64,000 bases of DNA from Trema orientale (lineage: Eukaryota > Streptophyta > Magnoliopsida > Rosales > Cannabaceae): positions 42,057 to 106,056 of the forward strand of contig JXTC01000533.1 in assembly GCA_002914845.1 (NCBI GenBank), written 5' to 3'. Positions 10,201-20,438 of this stretch are shown piece by piece (the stretch's first letter is position 1; each line of letters starts with the position of its first letter). The position numbers were made by a program, and so were the translations under genes. The notes below the pieces were generated by a model. It had not been told where the DNA came from and did not search any database. It saw nothing but the letters and a program-made list of their open reading frames with translations.

Positions 10201-12543
10201 ATGGAAGCTCCGCTTGAAACCCTAGACTCGCAGAGCCTCCCTCCTCCGCCGCCTCAAACACTAGAATCTGAAACCCCCTCCTCCGACAAGGTGAACACCG
10301 ATTCGGTAGACGCAGATGCCCCCCCTGCGTTGAAGCCTCCGCCTCTTCCTCTGCCCCTGGTTTCAGAAAATGGCCTCACGAATAATACTCACAGTGGTAC
10401 TGGTACTGATAGGGATTGCTCCGGTGGTGAGGAAGAGACCACGAGCAGGCGCCGCCGCCGCAGCCGATGGGACCCGCAGCCCGACTCTGAGAATCTGAGC
10501 GGCGGCACTGGCGGTGGTGGTGGTGGTGGCGGCGCTGGGGCTGGGGCTGGCGATTCGGGTACCGGAACGAGAAAGAGGAAGTCCCGGTGGGCTGACGAGG
10601 AGCCGAAGCCGGTGATTCAGCTGCCTGACTTCATGGGAGGTATTGAATTCGATCCTGAAATTCAAGCTTTGAATAGTAGACTTTTAGAGATTAGTCGAAT
10701 GTTGTCTTCGGGTTTGCCTTTAGATGATCGCCCTGAAGGTGCTAGGTCTCCTTCGCCTGAGCCTATATATGATAATATGGGGATTAGGATTAATACCAGA
10801 GAGTATCGTGCCCGTGAGAGGTTGAATAAGGAGAGGCAGGAGATTATAGCTCAGATTATTAAGCGAAACCCGGCTTTTAAGCCGCCGGCAGATTATAGGC
10901 CACCTAAGCTTCAGAAGAAGCTTTACATTCCGATGAAAGAATACCCGGGTTACAATTTCATTGGGCTTATTATTGGCCCTAGGGGCAACACCCAGAAGCG
11001 GATGGAGAAAGAAACGGGTGCGAAAATAGTGATTCGAGGTAAAGGATCGGTGAAAGAAGGTAGGTTGCAACAGAAGAGGGATTTAAAACCGGACCCTTCT
11101 GAGAATGAAGATTTACATGTTTTGGTTGAGGCGGACACACAGGAAGCACTTGATGCTGCAGCGGGGATGGTGGAGAAGCTCCTACAGCCTGTAGATGAGG
11201 TCTTAAATGAACATAAGAGGCAGCAGCTTAGGGAACTTGCAGCCTTGAATGGGACAATAAGGGATGAAGAGTATTGTAGGTTGTGTGGTGAGCCGGGTCA
11301 CCGTCAGTATGCCTGTCCTTCACGTACTTCGACTTTTAAGAGTGATGTTCTTTGTAAAATATGTGGTGATGGTGGCCATCCGACTATTGATTGTCCAGTG
11401 AAGGGGACGACTGGGAAGAAGATGGATGATGAATACCAGAACTTCTTGGCAGAGTTAGGTGGGACAGTTCCTGAGTCGGTCACCAAGCAAAGCACCACCT
11501 TAGCAATTGGTCCAGGCAATACAGCAGGGAGTAATCCTCCTTGGGCCAACAATTCTAGCACTGCTGGTGCTAGTGCTGGTACCCCCTCTTCACATCCAGG
11601 TTTGGGGTCAACTGTAATCAAGCCTAAGGAATATGATGATACCAATTTGTATATTGGATACTTGCCACCTACTCTTGATGATGATAGTTTAATCCGATTG
11701 TTTACACCTTTTGGTGATATTGTTATGGCTAAGGTTATAAAGGACCGAGTTACAGGATTGAGCAAAGGTTATGGTTTTGTGAAGTATTCTGATGTACAAA
11801 TGGCCAATAATGCAATTGCAAGCATGAATGGTTATCGTCTTGAGGGCCGAACTATTGCTGTTAGAGTTGCTGGCAAGCCTCCGCAGCCTGTTGTGCCTCC
11901 TGGACCACCGGCATCGGCAGTATCTGCATTTCCTATTTCTTGCCAGCCTGTGGGTGCTTATCCATCCCAGCAATTTGCCCCTGGTGGTCCACTTGGAAAC
12001 GCACCACCTGCTAGCTATTCAGGTACTCCAGTTCCATGGGGACCCCCTGTACCCTCTCCATATGCTGGTTATGCGCCGCCACCTCCTCCTGGTTCAAACA
12101 TGTATCCTCCTCCTATCCAGGGTCAACCTATGGCCCCTTATGGTGTACAGTATCCTCCATCAGTGCAGACAGGACCCCCTGGCGCTCCATCACAGCCTGC
12201 TACTTCAACTGAAGCACAACAGAGCTACCCTCCTGGTGTGCAGTCCGAAAATAACTCCTCTGCCCAATCTTTACCAACCAATATCTATGGGAACTCTTTA
12301 GCTGCATTGCCACCCAATGGTCAGCCTGCATATCCTGCATCGTCTTATGGTTATTCATCCTATTACTCTGCTGTTCCACCCCCTCCACCTGCACCTTTAC
12401 CTGGCTCGAATGCAGACCAATCTCAAAGCATTGGTAATGTTCCTTGGGCCACAAATCCTCCTGTTCCACCTCCACCTCCTGCTGAGAAGACAGCCTTTGG
12501 TGCGGATGCTGAGTATGAGAAGTTCATGGCGGAGATGAAATGA
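10201..12543 (+). CDS. SF1: Splicing factor SF1 / branchpoint-binding protein
   Basis: Nuclear protein that recognises the intron branchpoint and contacts U2AF large subunit in early spliceosome assembly. The 780-residue, single-exon frame has the plant SF1 order. Two U2AF-ligand-type motifs, SRWDP (88-92) and KSRWADE (127-133), precede an SPSPEP motif and a KH-QUA2 domain (about 235-335, GPRG loop at 259-262). Two CCHC zinc knuckles follow: [14 protein letters not shown] (about 359-372) and [14 protein letters not shown] (about 385-398). Then comes an RRM (about 480-560; RNP2 LYIGYL, RNP1 KGYGFVKY) and a Pro/Tyr/Gly-rich tail. The extra RRM separates plant SF1 from yeast and animal forms. 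An in-frame GTG at 10186 is not used as start; ATG at 10201 is the first Met and fits the family. A Gly-rich tract near 100-115 is probably length-variable. No defect seen. Confidence 0.95.
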   Translation: MEAPLETLDSQSLPPPPPQTLESETPSSDKVNTDSVDADAPPALKPPPLPLPLVSENGLTNNTHSGTGTDRDCSGGEEETTSRRRRRSRWDPQPDSENLSGGTGGGGGGGGAGAGAGDSGTGTRKRKSRWADEEPKPVIQLPDFMGGIEFDPEIQALNSRLLEISRMLSSGLPLDDRPEGARSPSPEPIYDNMGIRINTREYRARERLNKERQEIIAQIIKRNPAFKPPADYRPPKLQKKLYIPMKEYPGYNFIGLIIGPRGNTQKRMEKETGAKIVIRGKGSVKEGRLQQKRDLKPDPSENEDLHVLVEADTQEALDAAAGMVEKLLQPVDEVLNEHKRQQLRELAALNGTIRDEEYCRLCGEPGHRQYACPSRTSTFKSDVLCKICGDGGHPTIDCPVKGTTGKKMDDEYQNFLAELGGTVPESVTKQSTTLAIGPGNTAGSNPPWANNSSTAGASAGTPSSHPGLGSTVIKPKEYDDTNLYIGYLPPTLDDDSLIRLFTPFGDIVMAKVIKDRVTGLSKGYGFVKYSDVQMANNAIASMNGYRLEGRTIAVRVAGKPPQPVVPPGPPASAVSAFPISCQPVGAYPSQQFAPGGPLGNAPPASYSGTPVPWGPPVPSPYAGYAPPPPPGSNMYPPPIQGQPMAPYGVQYPPSVQTGPPGAPSQPATSTEAQQSYPPGVQSENNSSAQSLPTNIYGNSLAALPPNGQPAYPASSYGYSSYYSAVPPPPPAPLPGSNADQSQSIGNVPWATNPPVPPPPPAEKTAFGADAEYEKFMAEMK

Positions 12544-14300
12544 TATGGTTCCCTTTTTTGTTTGTCTTCGAGTGACAGGTATGTGATTGCGAATTCTTTC
12601 ACTTCATTCATGGGAATACTTTTTATATTTCATTCATTTTACGTTTTGTTCACGTGATAAAACCCTGATTTGAAAGATTTTTTTTGACAAGATCTAGATA
12701 TGGTCTTGTAATTTTTATGTTGTCAATTTTCTGAAATTGCTTTAATTTTGTCTGACCGGCATTCAAAAATATGTTCAGTTTAGCAGTTTGGTTCTTTTAT
12801 TTATTTATTTATTTTTCATTCTAACCTTCTGACTTTAGGTCTCTCTCTTTTTATGGTTCATAAGAATAGGACCTTAGTGGAGTTCTTTAGGAGACATGTT
12901 TTATAAAGTTACAACTTACAACTGTCACATCTAGTCATTCGTGTTTTCCTCTACTTTCCCCTTCCTTTTCCTTTTTTTTTTTTTTTATAAAAAAAATTAA
13001 TTTATTTTTCCCCCAAAAACATCAATGGCATAGCTGTGCAAGCCATTGCATTAGTCAGTATTTTTTTTTTTTTTTAAAAATAAAGAGACATTGTATTAGT
13101 TTTATACTTCCAGTATTGTACGAGAAAAATTTGTCTGATACTATGGATGTCTCAGAGTAACTTTATTTTACAGAAAAGTATTGAGCAGAAAAGAAAAAGA
13201 GGAAATTTGAAAGAGATGGTGATTGATATGAACTTGACATTCTTAACCTTACTACATATCATAATATTTCTGTAAACGTATATCTATTTCTATTTTTCGG
13301 ATGGGGATGGTGTTGAATTAGTGATCTGTTTTATCCATCCTTCTGTCATTTTTTAATAAGTAAAATTTTCGTTCTTATTTTTCTCCACTAATGCTTCACA
13401 TCACGGAATTTCACTTGTTCTTTTGTATATATCAAGGTCTTATACAGAAAACAGGTGATAAATCATCAATGTAAGTATGTCTCCTTAAGGAAGTTTTGTG
13501 ATGTTCATTTGACTGATCTTATCTTTGTTATTTCCTCTTGCAAATTTTCCTTTTTAGTCATGTCATGCTCTATGTATGTGATTCTATCTTGAGACGAAGT
13601 ATCAGAATTCCCTACTTCCCGTGGCTGTGACTTGAAAATGAAAGTTTTAACAGTGTTTTTTTTTTTGTTTCATTTGTTAATTAATAAGCATGACAGCCAT
13701 GCAGTGTGGATTTAATAATGCTCGCTGTGACTCTGTTTCTACATTCCATGAGCAGATACATAAATAGTTTCTCTATTCGATATCAACAAAGTGAAAAAAA
13801 AAAAAAATGGATGGAAATGAAATGAACGATTCACAACTTATAATTACTTCAGCTTGCTTCTACCGTACTTAACCCCTGTTTTTGTTTAATTATGTAAAAT
13901 TTTTACAGGCCTGATGTTTCTTGGAGCTCTTGTGAACCTGATTTCTTACCTCTTGCCTTGACTTTGTTGGAAGTTTGGGACTCACATCTTTAACCTTCCT
14001 GTACTGTTATGAACTTTGCAGAAACTTGGGCTGGAAGTGCAATCGAGACATTCTTATCTTGGAGAAGCAATTTAAACCATATGATTGATGGAATTTTGTT
14101 TTTTTCTTTTTTTTGTTTTCCCCTTTTTTGGACTTCATTTTGTCATATCGCAGTTGCTTATACCTTCCTTTATGATGTCTGGTCCCATTGTTTTTCCTCT
14201 TTTATGTCTGAACTTTCTATTATCTGGCACTGACGCTGATGCTCTCTTGTTATGACACTGACTTTGTGGGTTGCTTAATTGATTTTCTTCTTACTTTATC
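12544..14300 (+). other. Probable 3' UTR of SF1 with an intron at 12579-13908
   Basis: Thirty-five bases after the stop, GACAG|GTATGT is a good splice donor (GT at 12579). TTTTTACAG|GC at 13908 is a good acceptor, giving a 1.33-kb intron entirely in the 3' UTR. An alternative small exon near 13436-13454 (AG before, GTGATA after) is possible. The 3' end of the transcript is not identified. Such an intron could make the transcript sensitive to nonsense-mediated decay. Inference from splice-site appearance only. Confidence 0.45.
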
Positions 14301-14854
14301 TATTTTGATTATAATCTCACTTTTGACTCCTCGAGGGTTCTAAGATTTCTCAACCACATGATGCCGAAGCTGTGTCGTGGATGCTTTCCCCATGCCATTT
14401 AGGAGGTAAATTATTCTGTATGAGAAGGGCATTTCCAGGGTAGGTTCGGAAGTTTCATTTTACTTCTGCCTTCTTTCTTCTCTAGTTATTGTGTTATTTT
14501 GATGCGTCTCTTTTGAGTTGTTTTGGTGTGGCAGGTAAAAGAATGCCGTTCATTTTTTGGTAGTCAATGCCTTTTGAATTGTCAGGATCTGAAGGGGTCC
14601 TGTCTTTGGTTGGCCTTCCTTAAAAGTGAAATTGATTTACATTTTTTATAGTAAATGATCCTATTCCTAACTTTATCACCTATATTACTACTGTCTCTGT
14701 AAGGGGAGTTATATAACACGAATCTAGCAAGATTTGTTTCCAGAGTGATTAGTAACTTTATTGTCTTAAATATCTTTTTTTCCCCCCTGATTGCTTAGGA
14801 TACTAGATGTTATCTTGCAGGACAGAAGAAAAAACCAGGTAGTTAGGTAGTTTA
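14301..14854. other. Intergenic, no gene seen
   Basis: T-rich, transcript-like sequence downstream of SF1, possibly still 3' UTR. No domain and no repeat structure were recognised. Confidence 0.4.
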
Positions 14855-15013
14855 GGGCGCGTTTGGTATAGAATTCGAATCTTATCCTATAAATTCAAAA
14901 ACAACTTTCATGTAGAAAGTTGACAAGATAAAACATTTACCTTATCAACTTTCTACATGAAAGTTGTTTCTGGACTTGTAGAATAGGATTCGAATCTTAT
15001 ACCAAACGCCATC
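14855..15013. mobile_element. Tourist-like MITE, family 1, copy 2
   Basis: Begins GGGCGCGTTTGGTATAGAAT and ends ATACCAAACGCCATC, flanked by TTA (14852-14854) and TTA (15014-15016). The arms are almost perfectly complementary over most of their length (AACAACTTTCATGTAGAAAG against CTTTCTACATGAAAGTTGTT), so this is the best-preserved of the three copies. Confidence 0.85.
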
Positions 15014-15200
15014 TTAATCCAAGTTTGACTATTGAGATTATGTGAAACCATTTCATTTTCCAATGTTAACCATTTGAAAATAATATCAAAGAAAAGAGTG
15101 ATTTATACTTGGTGGACTTCGGCTTTCGAAGAAATATGTATTTCACGATTGAATTTTCTCGTTAAATGCAGATTGATTGACTTGACTATTTATTCGGTTA

Positions 15201-15343
15201 CATGTTTTCTATAATGGTAGTAGTGGAGTAATAATTTAACAGGTGTGGAACTTGGGGAGTGAAAATAGTGTACGTTTTCTATAATGATAGTAGCGGAGTA
15301 ATAATTTAACAGGAGTGGAACTTGGGGAGTGAAAGTAGTGTAC
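15201..15343. repeat. Two-unit tandem duplication, period about 70 bp
   Basis: GTTTTCTATAATGGTAGTAG and the following GGAGTAATAATTTAACAGG..GGAACTTGGGGAGTGAAA segment recur immediately downstream with a few substitutions. Confidence 0.9.
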
Positions 15344-15729
15344 ATGTTTTCTTTTTCTTTTTTTTTTGGTGGTAATTCACGAGGCCAAATATTAACAGAT
15401 CTTTCGCTCGGAAAAAAGGGTTTACCGAATTTTACTGGAAATTTTTGTACAGTAACTCCAGTATAGGTAGACCTGTCATGAAAAGATCGGAAGAGGAGAA
15501 GCTTGGTCGCGGTGAAGGTTATGAGTGGTATAAAAGATGTGTTTTATTGATTACAAGTTTGAACTGAAAGATCTCGAGTATCCATGAAGATCATATTTCA
15601 ACAGATGCCTGTTCATTAATACTCGTCATGGTTAGAACTTAGACGCTGTAATATTATCATAGCACCTAGAGTTAACTGCAGAAAGGAAATAATATCTTGA
15701 ACTCATGGATTAAAATGTGGCGATATTTA

Positions 15730-15910
15730 TTGATGTTGTAGTGACACTATCCGTTCTTTGAAGTATCGACATGAATATCGTAAAATATCGGTAAAATATT
15801 GATAATATTGTGGAAATATCGATATTGGTAAAACATCGATAAAAAATGAACTAATATCAAGATATTTCCGGATATTATCATGATAATATCAGTGATATTT
15901 TCAAATGTAA
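15730..15910. repeat. ATATCG-rich fragment related to the hAT-like element
   Basis: Dense ATATCGGTAAAATAT, ATATCGATATTGG and GATATTTCCGGATATTATC motifs, like the subterminal parts of the element at 7766-9942. No termini or duplication are visible, so this is called only as a related fragment. Confidence 0.45.
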
Positions 15911-16419
15911 GAAAGCAAAAAAGAAATTGATTTTTTTTTTTTGTAAGTTTCTTTTTTAAAAAAAATGGTAATAAAAATAAAACATAGTTTTCTCTTCATA
16001 ATATGTGATCAAAATTTTAAAACTATTTGTATTTATAATTAGAAACAATGCAACGCTTGAAAGGAGATCATCAACATACATAAGTATCTTCAAAACTATT
16101 CAGGCAAAATAATTTGGGAAAGATATTATTTAGATTAAGACGAGAATTTTTCTTATAATTTTCAACGGGATAATGCATGGGGTATTAACTTTTGTACCAA
16201 ATTTTTAATATTAACATATGTGGCATGCGATTTGTCATCACTCAATTAGTGATAATGTTTAATCTATGTGTAGTAAAATAAAGTGAAACCATAACTACAG
16301 TCTTTTGCTCTTTTACCAACCAGATCATATTAAAATAAAGAGAACAAAATCAAGCAAGACTAAAAATAAATGAAAATATGATTATAGAAATAAGGATCAA
16401 ACCAAGTTTGTTAATTTTT

Positions 16420-17115
16420 AATTTTTTTTTTTGTGCTTATTTGAATTAAATTTGATGTTTGGGTTTTTCCCCCAAAAACTATGTAGCTTAAATCATTTTG
16501 CCCCAAAGAGTAAAATAACAGTTTCCATCTACAAACTAATAGAATGAGGCATTTTTAAAACAATTTTTAAACATCAGAACATTTACGTCACTTTTTGTAT
16601 TACAAGAGACAAAGTGGGACAATGTATATACATCATGGGGCAAAAATGAAATGAAAAATCTAATAGTTAAATGCGGAGTTGTAGTTTGTTTTAGTCGTAT
16701 TTCTTATAGAATTCGAATCTTACTCTATAAATCAAGAAACAACTTGCATATAAAAAGTTGACAGGATAAATTCTTTTATATTTTATCAACATTCTATATG
16801 AAAGTTATTTCCAGATTTGTAGAATATGATTCGAATCTTATACTAAATGCGCTTTTTATTTTTTATTTTAAAGAGATTAAATTTGACATTTAGGATTTTT
16901 TTTTTCTTTTTAGTTTTGCCCTGTGAAATATGTAGCATATATCACTTTACACCCTAAATGAGTACACTAACGGTTTTTCTATCCATAAAACTAATAGAAT
17001 GGGACATTTTTAAAACGATTTGAAACTTCAGGGGGAATTTAAGTTACTTTTCATATTACAGGGGACAAAGTGAGGCAAGGTGAATACATCAGGGGGCAAA
17101 AATGAAAAAAAGCCC
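16420..17115. repeat. Duplicated 250-bp dispersed repeat flanking a MITE
   Basis: 16420-16680 and 16860-17115 share, in order: ATTAAATTTGA..TTTGGG/GGAT, TATGTAGC, ACTAATAGAATG, ACATTTTTAAAAC-like, TTACAAGAGACAAAGTG/TTACAGGGGACAAAGTG, and GGGGCAAAAATGAAA. It looks like a non-coding plant repeat duplicated in direct orientation, with MITE copy 3 lying between the copies. Confidence 0.7.
16694..16855. mobile_element. Tourist-like MITE, family 1, copy 3 (decayed)
   Basis: It aligns with copy 2 through TATAGAATTCGAATCTTA, AACAACTTGCATATAAAAAG, the complementary CATTCTATATGAAAGTTATT, and TGATTCGAATCTTATACTAA. The outer termini are degraded but TTA precedes (16691-16693) and follows (16856-16858). 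Confidence 0.65.
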
Positions 17116-18065
17116 AAAATCATAATTCAAAATATCTTTTTGCAGTTAACTCTAGCAGGTAAATAGCTATCAAATACAAAATGTTATGCATAAATGGTAA
17201 ACCAATAGTAAAAACCAGAATACCTCATTTTCTTTTTCTTTCTTATTTTTTAAGTTTCAACTTTTTTGCTGACATTATGGGTCACACCGAAAAAAAAAAA
17301 AAAAACTACTTATCTTCTCTAGTTTGCGACTTCCAACTTGAAATCAAATACAATACCTTAATTTTTAAAATTTTTAATTTTTTTTGTCGAAATGACGAGT
17401 AATATGAAAAAACCACTTATTTCTAGTGGTAGATTTAGCCTCATTGAAATCATATTCATCTCTAATATTGAGGTATTAAGTGAAAATCTCTCACCCCTAA
17501 TTGTCTTTAAAAAAAAAAAAGCACTTATTCTTAGTGTTAATTTCGTTTCTTGAAATTTTACCAAATCCTTAAAATATGTTGCTTAAGATCAATTACCAGT
17601 TAAGAAAGAAATAAGAGCAAGCACAACACAACATGGTTTATCATGGTTTAGCTTTGATAACTCAAAGCGAACATCTACGGGACATAAAGTCCAGCTACTA
17701 TAAGGAAAACCAAACCAGTCAAAGAGTTACAACGATTCACAAGAACAAACACGATTAAGAACTAAAACTCCCTTCTAGCTCTTAATCAGTTATGTGAAAA
17801 GCCCTTTGGTGTAGTTGACTCTGAACTCCAAGCATCCCAGTCGAAGCTATCCAATGCAGAAATCCCTTCAGCTGGTATGCTCAATACTCCCTCCTGAGAA
17901 CGTCACGATCTACCTCCCGTAGATCTGCACCTAAGATCCCTCTCGTGTGTCCTCTTCTTGAAATCCCTTCAAGAAGCAATAAGTATTGATATGAACAGCA
18001 CCCCATAAAAGACTCTGCGCCTCCTCCTTTATTTCTGGAAAGATAGTTACCTGGAGGCTCAAAGG
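17116..18065. other. Intergenic, no gene seen
   Basis: AT-rich with A-runs. The segment at 17600-18060 is less AT-rich and contains no sustained frame; short minus-strand frames there lack any recognisable motif. Confidence 0.45.
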
Positions 18066-18979
18066 AGAGCCGGCTCAAGCCACATGGGGGCCTTAGGCAA
18101 AAATTTTAAGGAGGCCTTCTCATAAATAAATATACATAGATATATAGCTAGAGTACTTAGTTATATTAATAAGAAAAAAGAAGAATTAGAAATATACCTA
18201 TAATACCGATCTCCTCTCCAAATAATTGACATTTTCACGAGATTAAAACATAATCTCCTAAATGACCCACTATTATAAAAATAATAATAACAACAAAATA
18301 TAATGGTACTATTATGAAAGTTAAAGCTCGTCCAACTCTTCACTATCAACCGTGCGTATATTTTGAGATTGCATTTACATTTCTGCCATTTTTTTCTTAG
18401 GTTTCTCAAGCCCGAATTTATATTTTCAATTGACATTTCTATTATTGAAAAGTGAACCGAAAAAAAGAAAAACTCCTAAAACAACAAGAATTTCATCCTA
18501 TGATAAAGGATGACGGCAATATAAACATATTTAAGATGAGTTTCAAAATATGAAAGAAAATAAATAAACAAGAATAAGATTAATTAATTGATAATTCGTT
18601 TGCTTCACAATTTTTAGAGAAGGTAATTAATTTAATAAGCCTTGTTCTTTTTTTAACTTTACTTTTTATTTTTGGAAAGAGGAAGACAGTTGGGATAATT
18701 AAAACCTAATGGTACATTGATATACCTATTTATGTGGGACAAAATTTTCCTTTCAGAAAACCAAATTGACTAGATATTGATGTGATAATAATTTTTGACA
18801 ATTTATTTTTTTCACACGTACAGATAAATATAGGCAAAATATTTTAGATATTATTCCAATATCTGAAATAAAGATAAATCCGAATTAGGCATTAGTAATT
18901 ATATATTACAGTTGAGTTCTTCAAATTGGGCCTTGGCTCAAGGGGCCTTAGGCAGTTGCCTAGCCCTTGAGCTGGCTCT
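18066..18979. mobile_element. Non-autonomous inverted-repeat element, hAT-like (tentative)
   Basis: Left end AGAGCCGGCTCAAG and right end CTTGAGCTGGCTCT are inverted repeats with one mismatch. GGGGCCTTAGGCA occurs near both ends in direct orientation. The flanks CAAAGGAG/GATAGGAG share six of eight bases, which is weak support for an 8-bp duplication. The 0.9-kb interior has no coding signal. Confidence 0.5.
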
Positions 18980-19938
18980 GATAGGAGAATAATACCCAGC
19001 TCGTTAGAGTACAATTCTCATAATCAGAAATGTCAGAACAAGATAAAAACGATTATAACAAAATCTACATCACATGATCATCAAAACAGGAAGATAATAT
19101 CATTCCAATATTAACAAATTGATAAAAGAATGATATATCATCTCATATAAAAATAATGACGTGTACAATACAACGAAGAAATCAGTCTGACTAAAGATAT
19201 ACCATTTAAGCATAAAGACATATATTTGACCTGATTTAGAGGGAAAAAATGGATAAAAGATATACCATACACTCTCAAAAACATATCATTGATTTTGGAG
19301 AGAAAAAGTGCATAAGATTAAAATCTGACAAAAGATTTAATATTCATGCATGAGAGTATATCTTTCCAAGAAATTTCATAAGTTGCCAATTTACATAAGA
19401 GGACTCAGCACTCAGTTTCGCGATTTTCAACTTGAAAAATCACAAATCAACTTCAAATTTATAATAATGTGCTTTTATTTTGATTTTAACTTTCTAGATG
19501 AGAAAAATTAAAAAAAAAAAAAAAAAGAAACCCAACTTTGCGAACACCATTTTAACTTCCCAAATCTGGAATTTTTACTTTCTAATAAAAAAAATTTTAG
19601 ATGAAGAGTTTTACGATGAAACTTATTGGACCAAAACAAATATTGTAGAAGCTTGCCAATTTAACATTTTGTCATCATTATCTTATAAAACCAAAGGATT
19701 AAAAAAATAATGCTAGAAATTTCAATTTATATCTCAATTTTTTAATACCAATTTACATCATATGTGGTACTATTTAATTGATGAATATTATTATTACTAA
19801 TATTAAAATTTAATTTAGCAATTGCATGCGGTCAAAAATAATAAGAGTTTGACTATTCATTCCTTAAGAATTTAATTAAATCACTGACGTGGTGGCCGGA
19901 GACATTCCGAAAAATTCAATTATTTGGATATTATTTAT
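18980..19938. other. Intergenic, no gene seen
   Basis: AT-rich sequence with an A-run at 19508-19525 and no recognisable gene or repeat structure. Confidence 0.45.
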
Positions 19939-20112
19939 GGGGAGTGTTATAGTAGGGGCGCCCTTACGTAGGCCACCTTTATATACTATATACTGTTTGA
20001 TAAGAATCTGTGGGGAATAACGAGAATCTGTGAAAAATCTGTTTATACACAGATTCCCATCAAATGGTGTATAGACAGGCCTTACGCAGGACGCTTTTAC
20101 TGTAGTCGCCCC
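19939..20112. mobile_element. Mutator-like MITE, family 2, copy 1
   Basis: Inverted terminal repeats GGGGAGTGTTATAGTAGGGG and, in reverse complement from the right, GGGGCGACTACAGTAAAAGC; the inner arms (CTGTTTGATAAGAATCTGTG and CACAGATTCCCATCAAATGG) also pair. Flanked by ATTATTTAT (19930-19938) and TTTATTTAT (20113-20121), a 9-bp duplication with one mismatch, as expected for Mutator-like elements. It lies about 330 bp upstream of the APRL-like start codon. Confidence 0.75.
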
Positions 20113-20121
20113 TTTATTTAT

Positions 20122-20438
20122 TTATAACTTAAAAAAAAAAAAGAAGTAAGTTTGGGTCGGAAATCGGACCTTCTATTGGTATTTGGGTTTAGTTAGATTC
20201 AGAGAAATTGGAAGAGAGAAAACAGAAAGGAAACGCCCCAAAATCCAAAGAGAACTGAGAACGCCAGCGTTACCCATCCACCCACCCACCCACCAATCAC
20301 CAAACCCAACCTTACAGCTTTAGCCGATCCCATTCCATTCAGGATAACATTACAGTTTACACACCCATTTTTTCCGCTTTCCGATTTTGCCCCTCGTGAT
20401 CCTCCCTATTCTCTCTCTCTACCCTTCTTCTTCAATCA
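20122..20438 (+). promoter_or_regulatory. Presumed promoter and 5' UTR of the APRL-like gene
   Basis: A-rich then C/T-rich leader (CCCACCCACCCACC near 20280, TCTCTCTCTCTACC near 20411). No unambiguous TATA box. The Mutator-like MITE forms its upstream edge. Confidence 0.35.

Noticed and set aside
10363..12611. Several open frames on the opposite strand and in other frames within SF1
   Set aside because: Shadows of a G/C-richer coding region; no domain and compositions mirror the SF1 codons.
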